Below, piece by piece: positions 54,143 to 64,000 of a DNA stretch of 64,000 nucleotides; within the stretch, counting starts at the first letter, position 1, and every line of letters starts with the position of its first letter. The stretch covers positions 37,425,366 through 37,489,365 of the forward strand of contig NC_088777.1 of the NCBI RefSeq assembly GCF_954871325.1, given 5' to 3'. The notes under the pieces were generated by a model. It had not been told where the DNA came from. It did not search any database and saw only the letters and a program-made list of their open reading frames with translations. The stretch comes from Gordionus sp. m RMFG-2023. Its lineage: Eukaryota > Nematomorpha > Gordioida > Chordodea > Parachordodidae. The position numbers were made by a program, and so were the translations under genes.

Positions 54143-57100
54143 CCTAAAAACATATGAAAATAACCTAACCAAAAAAGTGCTCAATATTTCTCAACACGAT
54201 GAGCTTTTTTCCAAATACTATTAACCTTACATAAACTAGAAGATGTGGTACATAAAATAATATTTAATTATATGTATATGTTTTGAATACTTTCAACATG
54301 ATAGCATGACTATTTTTTCAAACTGTACTAACATCAACACCATATATGTATAGGTTTTATGTACTTTCAACATGACAACAAGACTATTTTTTCATACTAA
54401 TCTATTATCAACACCAACAGAATTTACTTAATTAACATAGACATTTAAAATTATAATAAATTCTTCCTTTACCCTATAAAATAATTAAATATATGTGTAA
54501 TTTTATGGTGTAGGCTTTCTTTTTTCACAAATCTTTATAATTCAGCCTATGGACATTTAAATGATAGTCTTCGGATTGTTGAGAATACAAGTATGTACGG
54601 CTTGCTCACAAACATGTAAAGTACTCCTAAATTTTTCCCCATTTTTTTTGTCCAGTTAGATTAAAATGAGGAATACCTGGCGTATCTTTATTGAATCCAC
54701 AACTAGATGGTAAAACGTTTTTTTCATGAATCACGCAAAAAAACCTGTATTTCAGAAAATTATAAAATAGATTGTTTTTTACTATTATCCCTTCTTATAT
54801 AAAATTTACTTCACTGTTTCAATAGGATGTACTTTGATCAATCATAAGGATCGATAATTTAATTACTCATTTTCCTTATTTTTAATTTTCAACTTATCGT
54901 ATTTTGTGCAAATAATAAATAAATGTTTGATTATAAAAGCCGGTCTTTTCGCGCGGATGAGTTGTCTTACGATGGAAGAAGTGGTCTTCGTTGGGGAAGA
55001 GGGATGATAAGGAGGATGGAATTCGTTTGAGTAGGGAAAAGAAGGTGACCATCGGCCAAGGGGAAAAAATGTGCTAATGTTATTAAACTCTACTCTATTT
55101 GTATTAGATAACATTCATGGCTTTGTATAGAACTTTAATGTATAAGTCATTTCCAGGCCTATAAAACAGATCATAAGAAAATTAAGGGTTTTTCAAATTT
55201 ATTCCAACAACTATAGGAAAGCTCATGTGATTTGTTCATTGCCACCACAAAGTTGGCTTAAAAAGACATTGCAGTCCTTTTAATTGCAAGTAATATTTTG
55301 GAATTAATAAAATACCTTGAATTTTAAAAAATATCACCCTTTCATGTCTATAATGATAGTATATTAACACGTGATGTATTTTTTACTATAGAGACTTATC
55401 AATCTACTTTTTGCAACTATTCACCACTTTAAAAATCAATTAATTTCTTCCCGCTTCTTTGGTTAATTGTTTAATCCTATTTTTTATACCGAGAAAGATA
55501 TTCCTTTTTATCTTTATATCTATTCTGTATTATTTTGAGAATTGGTTTAAATAAAATTTTTTACAACTTTTGAATTAATAATTCATATTTATCCCACAGA
55601 AACAAAAATTAATTCTAATTAAATCTATTTTTACTTTAAGACTAAATCATTTATTTTGACTTAATTAAATTCTTAAAAATGTTGATATAAAGAATTAATA
55701 ATTCGATTTTGAATTTTTTTCGGAGTTTAGGTAAATAGAGGTGTTTTTGGTTACTTCAGCTATAATGGGAAATTGTGTAATTTGAATGGTAATATAGTAA
55801 TGGAATACTTGTACAAGCATGTTTTCAGCAATCGTTGCATAACAAGTGCAAATTTTCATGTTTGAGCTCTTCTTTGTTGCAGAAACATCTTACAATCTTC
55901 CCAAAAATTATTGAATTATATAACAAGCATTCTAAATCTTAAAATAAGGAAATCTTTTCATACATAATGGGATTCTGTACAAAAAGTATAGTAATTAAAG
56001 GAAAAGGGACCTTATGATATTAAACTCAATCACTATTCTCTTTAAACTCAATCACTATTCTCTATCTCATAATTTATTAATAACACAAACATCTACATGA
56101 TTTCTTTGTGTACTTAAAAATTTCCAAGTACAATGGATTTGGAAAATAAATTGACATTTTTAATTGAATCTATGGTATATGACAAATACACTTTAAATGG
56201 TTATTGATTCTCAAATATGGATAATATTTCAGATAAAATCAGCATCTATCATTACGTCATAATAAAATTCTGAGAAGTTAGTATGTAAAATATCAAATTA
56301 AAACGATTTTATATAAATTTATTGTGATGAAACCCAGAGAAGTTGAATGATATATATTAAATTTTATTTTTTTAAGAAAAATCTGAATTCATAAAGTATT
56401 ATATTAAATCTTTATGAATACATCGGGAAATTTCTTATACATATAATCAATCAAATTTATAAATACACTTAATTGAAATATTAACCTTGCTAACCCATCC
56501 CCAATTAAAAACTTATTTATATGGGGCACGGGCATTTTTTTGCCTTCTTTATATTGCCAGGGGTTTTTAAGCCTGAAGTTGTTCTCTGTGCGCACAGGTA
56601 ATTACCACCTGTCCAAAAATTGGTAGATGATTCCCATCATTTTAATTTTACCCCCTTAAAGTTTTACTTAGTTTGATGGGCATGAGAAGAATCAAGGGTA
56701 GCTCTATTGTTTTTAAGAACACACAAGGGTGCGTCAAAGAATGCCGAAATATTTTTGATTATATATTTCTTAAAGTGTTAACACCTAAAAACGAACCCGG
56801 AAAAATTAAAAAATAAAAACCAAAAAAATATCGTAAAATATAAAAAATAACATTGCGATTACCAACAACCATTCAAAAACTCGAAATTTAAATGAAGCTA
56901 AAAATTTTATGGCACAAATTAAATGAATAAATAAAAATCAATATTTTGGTATAGAATCAATTCTAAAAAGAAAATATCCAGACCTTGTCATTTTAAAGTT
57001 AAGCGTAGAAAATTATGTTTCCTACTTCTGGTAAGATTTTTACTCTTAATGCCTTCGCACTTAAAGGAGGTAGACATATACACATACTACTTCCATTGGT

Positions 57101-58059
57101 ATAGATTAATCAGGATATATCAAATCTAATACTTATCTAAAAATGTGTTATGACTCAGAAGAATTATATTATAAATATTTAAACTTCTTTGAAAGAAGTT
57201 CTTTCAATAGGATCGCTTAAAAAATAATTTTAACAATTAAAATAACAATCAAATATTATAATAATAATAAAAGTAGAATGCAATTGTAAAAATTTGTATG
57301 TTAGATTCAATGTTAAAGAATTAATATGCATGAAAGTATTGTAAATAACCACTTAAGTAAATAAATATAATTAGATTGAATTTTATTCAAATTTTTCCTA
57401 GAAAAATATTTAAAAAAAATAATTGATGGTTGTGGCTGTTTAAAAATATGGAAACCTCCTATTCAAAGTACAATGATAAACAATAATTCTATCATAATAG
57501 GTAAATATATGTGTATACAATGTGTATTAAGAAGAGTCTTTGGTATAATATTTGAATCGTAGGACACATGCTTATTAATTCTATTAGAAATAGATTATCC
57601 TATAAAAAGCATTAAATAAAAATCGACTAAATAACCTAGTCTACTCATCTTACCTATTTTAAATTCTATTATCTTTCTTCTGATCAATAGTGTTTCTCGT
57701 AAAACAAATCAAACCACATATGTTATATGATACCTTTACTCTTTATAAGATTTTACCAAATATGATTGTTATCTAGTTTAGATTTGGGTCCACTTTATTC
57801 ACCTTTTATCATAGGTATTTGCATCCTTCGCTAATAGGTCTATTAACTCTTTTTGTTCAGTTGGCAAAATCATATTAGTTTTTACATTATTTTTGATTGA
57901 AACCACTTTCATGCTTTTTATATATTCTATGGTAATGTTATATTACTTGATTTACCTATATACGTTTTGTTTAAGAAAACAATATAAATGTTAGTATAAT
58001 AATTGTATATATAAAAAAAATTAAATATTTAAAAAGTATTTAGAAAAAAGTTATGTTAG
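54143..58059. other. A+T-rich stretch, nothing confidently recognised
   Basis: A patch at 54935-55090 is less A+T-rich and open on the minus strand (FFPLGRWSPSFPYSNEFHPP), but without splice borders or family features. A 22-bp direct duplication lies at about 56025-56065. No element ends found. Confidence 0.35.
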
Positions 58060-58195
58060 CACCTTAGGAAGGAGGCTTCCAATGAAACTGATGTGATTGG
58101 ATTTATTGGCAATGAAAAGTCTTTGCATAAGATAAAAACCTTCCATTTATTCATTAGTAATTTTACTAATATGAAAACCGAGTTCTTTGAAGAAG
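58060..58195 (+). CDS. Candidate exon, unrecognised
   Basis: 45 codons + 1 nt. HLRKEASNETDVIGFIGNEK, then SLHKIKTFHLFISNF, MKTEFFEE. Acceptor TTATGTTAG, donor GTTAAA. Phase fits the exon at 58325. No family recognised. Confidence 0.4.
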
Positions 58196-58324
58196 GTTAA
58201 AGTGCGGTTACCGAATATGGCGAATATAGAAGAGATTATAAGATAAAAATATGTTCATTATTCCAGAATATTTATTTATTTTGGATAACCTTATACAATG
58301 CCAATCTGAATTGCTATGAACAAG

Positions 58325-58452
58325 CTGAAATAAAATTTGGCACCGAATCCACAGAAAAATCAGCAGAGCCAGCGGCAAACCAAAAAAAGAATCGCATACG
58401 AGAGGAATTAACAGAGAAAGGACTAGACACGACAAATACTTTGTGGAAATAG
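58325..58452 (+). CDS. Candidate last exon, unrecognised
   Basis: 2 nt + codons to TAG. EIKFGTESTEKSAEPAANQK, then KNRIREELTEKGLDTTNTLW, K, stop. Joined to 58060-58195 it gives FFEE|AEIKF. The highly charged, helical-looking tail is protein-like. An alternative acceptor (TTATTCCAG at about 58266) also gives an open exon, so the start is uncertain. Confidence 0.4.
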
Positions 58453-59289
58453 ATTATAATTTACCTATGATATTTATATTAATTATTTTCTAAAAATCTA
58501 ATTTATTATGCAAACAATATAATCGTATTGATAAATTTTAGATTATTTTATTGCATCAGCATAGATTTCTTTTATTACACAATTTGAGCAATAAAACTAA
58601 TGAAGTAAATTTGAAGAAATGAATTAATATATTAAAGAGAAATAATGTTTATATTTAGCAATTTTTAGCTGGAGTATAAAATTGAAGGAGAGGTTAATTG
58701 CTCCAACTATTATTTTGTTTATTTTAAATTAAATATTTGTTCAGTTTCACGAACGTCTTTCAGTTTAATAAAATAGAATGAAACAAATAAATCTTGTTTT
58801 TTTTCTCTTAAACTCGGATCAAAAATGAATATAAATAAATTGTGTAGGTATTTTGATTATTATAAAAACAATTATATTTGTATTTATTTGAAATTGTAAT
58901 AAATACTCAATATTTTTTATTTTTTTAGGCTGCATACAAAATGTTTTGAAAAAATTCTTAAAATTTTCGCAAATTAATAACAAAACATTTTGGACACATT
59001 TAAGTTTTAAAAAAATTAAAATATTTAAAAAGCTTGATATGATTCAATTATAAATTATTTATTAAAAGATATGTAAATATTTAATATTAAAATAAAAATT
59101 ACTTGTTAATATTTTATAAGTAAATAAGAAAATACAATTATCATAAAAAGTTAATATACTATGAATTAAAAGAAAAAAATTAATCATAATAACAAAAAGA
59201 CAATATTGAGCATAAATAATATAATAATGTAAAATACAAAATAAATAAAAGCGAAACCAGCACAATTATTTAAAATCCTCTTCCTCTAA
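58453..59289. other. A+T-rich stretch, nothing recognised
   Basis: Probable 3' flank of the candidate exon above. No element found. Confidence 0.35.
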
Positions 59290-60311
59290 TCATCGGGAGA
59301 GATCGAATTGATAAAACAAACATAATTAGTCTTAAGAATAGCTATTGCGATCCTCTGCCTTAAGTAAAAGCTTACTCGAGGTTCTCCAGAATTTTTCCTG
59401 ATTAAGCGGCCAACGTCTTTAAAAAACTTTTTAGCCAAATCATCATATGTTGTTAAAGTGAAGCAGATGATTGGTACGAATATGTAATTTGAAGAATCAG
59501 CGCTGTATTTAGTGATAAGTTTTGGGCTCTGTCAGAGCATCCTTGTTAAGATTGGAAGGGGAGTTCGTGTCCAAACAAAAAAAATCCTATATTAGAAACT
59601 TTCCTTGTGATCATGGAATTCGTGTAACTCCATCAGGACGCCTACCATCGGGAAAAAGACCAGAGGGCTACAATGAGGTAGGAAAACTAGCTGACTTAAG
59701 TGCAAGGGATATTGCACCTCGAGTGCCGAGTTTGCCGACCGAGATTACGATTACAATGTAAAGGATGAGGCGCCATATTGTCATCATCAGTATGACATTT
59801 TTGCTGCATTTATATGGTAATAAAAAAGAAATGTTGAGCCTGTTACATAAAGCATAGCTGAGCTCGTGATTGTCCAATTAAGTTTAAGATTGCTAGATGG
59901 AATAACATCTAAAAATTCATATCCCCTATCCTTGAAAAGTTCAATGAATGTGGATCTAGCCAAAGATGAAAGACTCGAAATAAGGTAATCAACGGAGTTT
60001 TTCATAAGTGGTAGATCCCAATCTTCTGTTTTACAGAGATCGGAAATATTGTTGTGATTGTCACGGATTTTGCCCACTCTAGCAATATTCAAAAAGGGAT
60101 CGTGGACTGACAGATGTTGGTCGATTAGTCTATGTATCTGAAGGTGGCTAACAATGAACGCGCATATTGAGATGGACAGTGGGGACCTTATACCAAGTCC
60201 GCCATGTTTTGAAGGAAGTGTGGCTTGATGCCAAGCAAAGTTCGTAAATTTGATATTTAAGCAGTCACCAATAATTACTCTTAATCTGGTTTCGAATCTT
60301 TCCCGATGCAA
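59290..60311 (-). pseudogene. RLE-type LINE, C-terminal third
   Basis: The minus strand from 60311 carries the region after the reverse transcriptase: FAWHQATLPSKHGGLGIRSP and an Arg-led helix block. After frame changes come the nuclease block (PDG...IPW, then IWDFFCLDTNSPSNL, about 59510-59670), FVPIICFTLTTYDDLAKKFF and YLRQRIAIAI near 59290-59480. Same family as the copies at 3096, 24745 and 48775, but it retains the longest contiguous C-terminal reading frame. Truncated at 60311, with frameshifts below 59787. Confidence 0.85.
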
Positions 60312-62690
60312 TATTTATTATTTTATATTACCTTTCAGTTATTAAACATTGTATAAACCTATTATTTGATAATGGTTATATCAAAATTTTCTTTATATAC
60401 TTAATAAATACATATATGTTGTAAATAATTGTATATAAAAAGTTGGAAAACTAATAATAACTTTTATTTTTGAAAGATAATTTTCTATAAAATATTTAAA
60501 AATTATTATATTTGAGTTATATAATAAAATTGTAATAGAAATAATATAATATCTTTTAAAAGTAGGAATAGGAATATTTTTATTAATTACTCTAGGGTTT
60601 TCGTTTTATTTGTTGGCATTATCTTGATATAGCTATTATTCACTAATAAATATTAAATAATAGTAATATAAAGTACAGAAATTATAGTATCATCAAAAGA
60701 ATCAATAGATATATTTTGCCAATATTTATATCATTATGATGCAGCCTAATAAAATATATTTGGTAATTTCAAATTTTCTTTTAACCATATATTTGTTCAG
60801 CATATATACCTTTTTAATTAAATTATAATATAATATAATTTTTATTTTTACCAGATTTTGTTGGGTGAAAGAATAAATTCATTAAATTAAGCCTTTACAG
60901 CTAAAAATTTCTTTTTCACTAGATTATAATTCAAATTCCTATTTCCTCTCAAATTTTCCTATTTTCTACAGAATCTCTGAATTTTAAGTCATTTTTGCAT
61001 CAAAAGTTCCTGTGTACTCTTATGCTTTCCATAAAATTATATTCTGACACTAAAAAATATATTAATATAAAAGGCTATAATCGTTTGGGTTAGTAAATTT
61101 ATAAAAATTAACAGAATTAAAAATTGTACTTACTAATTTTTTTTATAAAAATTAACAGCATTAAAAATTGTACTTACTAACTTTTTTATAAAAATTTCAC
61201 AAATAAATAAATTTTGAATAAATTTTTATAAATACCGAAAAATGAAATTGACACCATTTTATTTTTACATTTAAAAATAGCTTATATTATTTTTTTCTTC
61301 AAAATTTATTTTTTTATTTATTTATATTTTTATGATTTTGGATGCAGCCTTAAATAGTTACTAAATACTCTCTAAAAATTTTAATTAAATAATAAATAGA
61401 AATGCAGTCACAAACAAAATATACATAAAGGCATTTGTATTTGATGAAATTTAACATCATTCATTTTATATACAAGTATATTTGCGATACTACAAAAAAT
61501 AATAAAAGGTTTTAAATACAATAATATGTAGAAAGAAGGAGTGACTGATCAATAAAAGTGTTTTATTCTGAAATCATTTTATGTAATTTGTCTTTTATTG
61601 CCTTGACATTTCAAATGAATAAGTGTAAAACATCAATGCACATTGTGTAGTAATGTAATGACTGAGTAAATAAAATAAAATATGTGCATTGTCAACATAG
61701 GCTTACCCAGGATTTAGCTAATAGGGGGTTGTAATATTTGGACACTCGAGTCCAACCATCGGAGTTCTGGATCCGGGATTGTCGCAGGGTACTGGCGGAC
61801 CGGATTTGGCAGGCATTTTAGTCATAGAATGAAACTGGATTTTCAGAAATTCGAATATTTATTTTAAACTAAAAGTAATCGTATAAAATAGAAACTATTA
61901 AAATCAAAAAAATAAAATCGGGGGAAAAAAAAAGTCGTAAGTATTTAAATGCTATAATTCATTTTTCGGGGTCTTTATATACTAAACATTTTACAATCAA
62001 ACAATAAAAAAATATATCAACCGTATTGTTATAATATTAATTTCATGTAATGGCCAATCTTGGCTAGGACCAGTTTTAAGTGAATAAAACAAAAATAAGC
62101 TTTGTATAAAATATTGTACAAAAGAAAAACATATAATAAGTGTGCCATTAAAACACAACAGGGGTAAAGCACTATTATGTGGGATTTTTCTTCATAAATT
62201 TTATCGGAGATAGGTCTACTTATTGTAAGAATTTTGTTATAATTAGATATATAAAAATAATTTTAGGGTTTTATTTATTTTTTTATTCTAAAAATTTTGA
62301 ATTCAGTCATTATTTTAAAAAAATTATTAACTTTACTAATTTTTCTTCCAAATTCTTCTTTATAGTGATATATATTATATAATTTTGGAAGAAGAGGGGA
62401 GTGGGAGTGTATAGTGGGGTGGTATTTTTATTAGCTTAAAATGATATTTATGAGAACTGACAAATTTCTCAAAAGAAAGATTTCCCCTTGTCCTGCCCTC
62501 CCCTGGCTACACCTATGAATACCATACTTTATAGTGTATGTTGTTTTCTGTTAACTATTCTTCTCAAAATTTTATTTATATTTGTAAATTTACTTCATAT
62601 TTAATTTATCTATGCGAAAAGGTTTAATGCAAAATTTCATAATATAATCTATATTGAATTATAAATAATTTAATTTCGATTTGTAAAAAT
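60312..62690. other. A+T-rich stretch, mostly unassigned
   Basis: A 44-bp unit (ATAAAAATTAACAGMATTAA plus AAATTGTACTTACTAA) is repeated in tandem at 61101-61190. 61704-61830 is less A+T-rich with a CCCAGGATTTAGCTAATAGG start, probably a dispersed repeat. 62497-62517 has the CCTGGCTACACCTATG end. No coding sequence upstream of 62694 could be assigned to the following gene. Confidence 0.4.
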
Positions 62691-62693
62691 TAG

Positions 62694-63409
62694 ATAATGA
62701 AGACGATCGCGCAAATACTGATTATGACGAAAAACTAGAAAGTTTCTTTTTAGATTATATGGCTAAGCCAAAACAAATGCAATTTGTTGACTATAAATCC
62801 ATGCTTGTTGGTTTAAATAATAATATGGGGGATAGATCAATATTAAATGATAATGAAATTATGAGTGAAATATTAAATCTCAAACTCCCAGAAAATTTTA
62901 TAGACACAGTTCATAAACAAGATCACGATGAAAGTGAATCGTTTGAAAAGCTCACTAACATTCAAACAATGACAGAGTCTGATAAGGAATTGAGTGAATT
63001 TTTGATGATAGAAAGGTATATAAACTTTATGGACGGTTACAATAGATGCCTCGCCGACTTGAACGTCAAAAAATATGCCATAAATCAATTATTCACAAAG
63101 TATATGAAAATTTTTGTTGATAAAGATGCCTCGAAATCATCTCAAAATGAAGAATTAGTCAAAGTTAACAACTCGTTGGATTTGGCTACCAAAAAATATT
63201 ACATGAAAAATCACACCAATTTTAGTATGACACGTGCTACAGTAGATATTGACATATTAGAAGAATTTTCAATGATTGAAAATTACTTAGGTGAGATGGA
63301 GAGATTTTTAGATAGTTGCAAATACGATAAAAACGAGCTGGGCTTTGATGGAAAATTTACATCCAACCGAGTATCATCTATAGTTTCTAAACGGAATATG
63401 CTAAAATAA
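62694..63409 (+). CDS. Last coding exon of an unrecognised host gene
   Basis: Open from a splice acceptor (AAAATTAG, 62693) to TAA. It starts with 2 nt, then NEDDRANTDYDEKLESFFLD and YMAKPKQMQF. The internal ATG at 62759 is probably not the start, because the frame stays open and protein-like upstream of it. About 237 residues, acidic and helix-prone (ELSEFLMIERYINFMDGYNR, DILEEFSMIENYLGEMERFL), possibly coiled-coil in part, without membrane segments or known catalytic motifs. No frameshifts or stops. I do not recognise the family. Upstream exons are not visible within the preceding 2 kb. Confidence 0.75.
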
Positions 63410-63427
63410 ACCTCCTTTCATCTAAAA

Positions 63428-63446
63428 AATAAAATTCTAAAATAAA
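63428..63446 (+). promoter_or_regulatory. Putative polyadenylation signals
   Basis: AATAAA at 63428-63433 and again at 63441-63446, just after the stop of the 62694 exon. Expected by chance often in such A+T-rich DNA, but the placement fits. Confidence 0.4.
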
Positions 63447-64000
63447 AATTAATTTAAATAAAAATGTTATTCAAAATCTTCATAATATAAGATTTATTTT
63501 TAATGATTAATATATTTAATATTACAAGAATCATTGTAATCCTTATAAAATTAGTGGATGGACTCTGTGCGAATAAATTTAAACGTGTGTATATTATTAT
63601 AAGAATTTATCACTTACATATCATTTTAATTATACAAAGCTTTATTAAACAATAAATATTTCTTAAAATCATTTTTTATTCTGCAAGATAAAATAGAAAT
63701 ACTATTATTACTACCATGCAATCTTTACATTTTAATCAAGTGTAAAATATTTATAAGAGAAAGTATACCATATATTAAATAAAATATTAAAATTTAAAAC
63801 AAGGGTTCATCCAGGCCAGAAAGATTAGTGATTCTAACAATTGGGTGATGCAAGGGCCATGTTAAGATTTTTGGTGGTCCTAGGTCAAAATTAATTTGAT
63901 TTTAAACCCCAATTTACCTAAGCCTTAAGAAAGGGAATCAAAATATCAAACAAAATTAGCAAAAAAAAGTTATTTAAATAGCAAAAAAATGTAACCTAAG
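63447..64000. other. 3' flank, nothing recognised
   Basis: 63800-63910 is slightly less A+T-rich (CATCCAGGCCAGAAAG), possibly the edge of a repeat that runs out of the window. Confidence 0.35.

Noticed and set aside
54863-55114. Minus-strand 83-residue frame as a host gene.
   Set aside because: Composition is locally unusual, but there are no splice borders, family motifs or conserved neighbours to support it.
59522-59761. Plus-strand 79-residue frame (MGSVRASLLRLEGEFVSKQK...).
   Set aside because: Antisense of the LINE nuclease block at 59290-60311.

Overview
The window looks like a piece of a very A+T-rich (about three quarters A+T by eye), intron-rich and transposon-crowded invertebrate animal genome. 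There are no bacterial-style operons. One confidently recognised host gene runs on the minus strand: a classical phospholipase D (PX-PH-HKD type). Thirteen of its exons can be placed between 25741 and 282, with GT/AG borders (the GT of the 8370 exon is in a weak context) and a codon phase that stays consistent through every junction. The gene runs off the left edge before the second HKD motif, and most of its PX domain lies upstream of 25741 in exons I could not find. The family was recognised from memory of animal PLD proteins; no search was run. The species cannot be named from this window.

Layout. 0.3-25.7 kb: PLD exons separated by introns full of repeats. The 1.5-8.1 kb intron holds a degraded non-LTR retrotransposon (LINE) with a restriction-like endonuclease tail. 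That LINE is split by a 2.6 kb hAT transposon with a perfect 8-bp target duplication. The 9.0-17.7 kb intron holds an 8 kb inverted-repeat structure built of tandem subrepeats, itself hit by a hAT element and by a tail-to-tail pair of DIRS-like retroelement fossils. 25.7-29.3 kb: little that can be identified. 29.3-34.5 kb: a broken Ty3/gypsy fossil containing a LINE fragment and a hAT relic. 35-41 kb: hAT-type miniature elements, several with clear 8-bp duplications, including one hAT remnant nested in another, plus GC-rich miniature repeats. 41.3-52.6 kb: candidate minus-strand exons of an unrecognised membrane protein. Between them sits a second inverted structure made of about 300-bp tandem units (44.8-47.5 and 49.2-51.15 kb) around a spacer. 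52.7-54.1 kb: a 5'-truncated LINE. 54-62.7 kb: mostly featureless, with two candidate plus-strand exons at 58 kb and another copy of the endonuclease LINE at 59.3-60.3 kb. 62.7-63.4 kb: the last coding exon of an unrecognised plus-strand gene.

The most unusual content is the pair of long inverted, internally tandem-repeated (foldback-like) structures, one inside a PLD intron and one possibly inside an intron of the membrane-protein gene. The nested, duplication-flanked hAT elements allow a relative insertion order to be worked out. I saw no CRISPR array, operon, rRNA gene or convincing functional tRNA gene.
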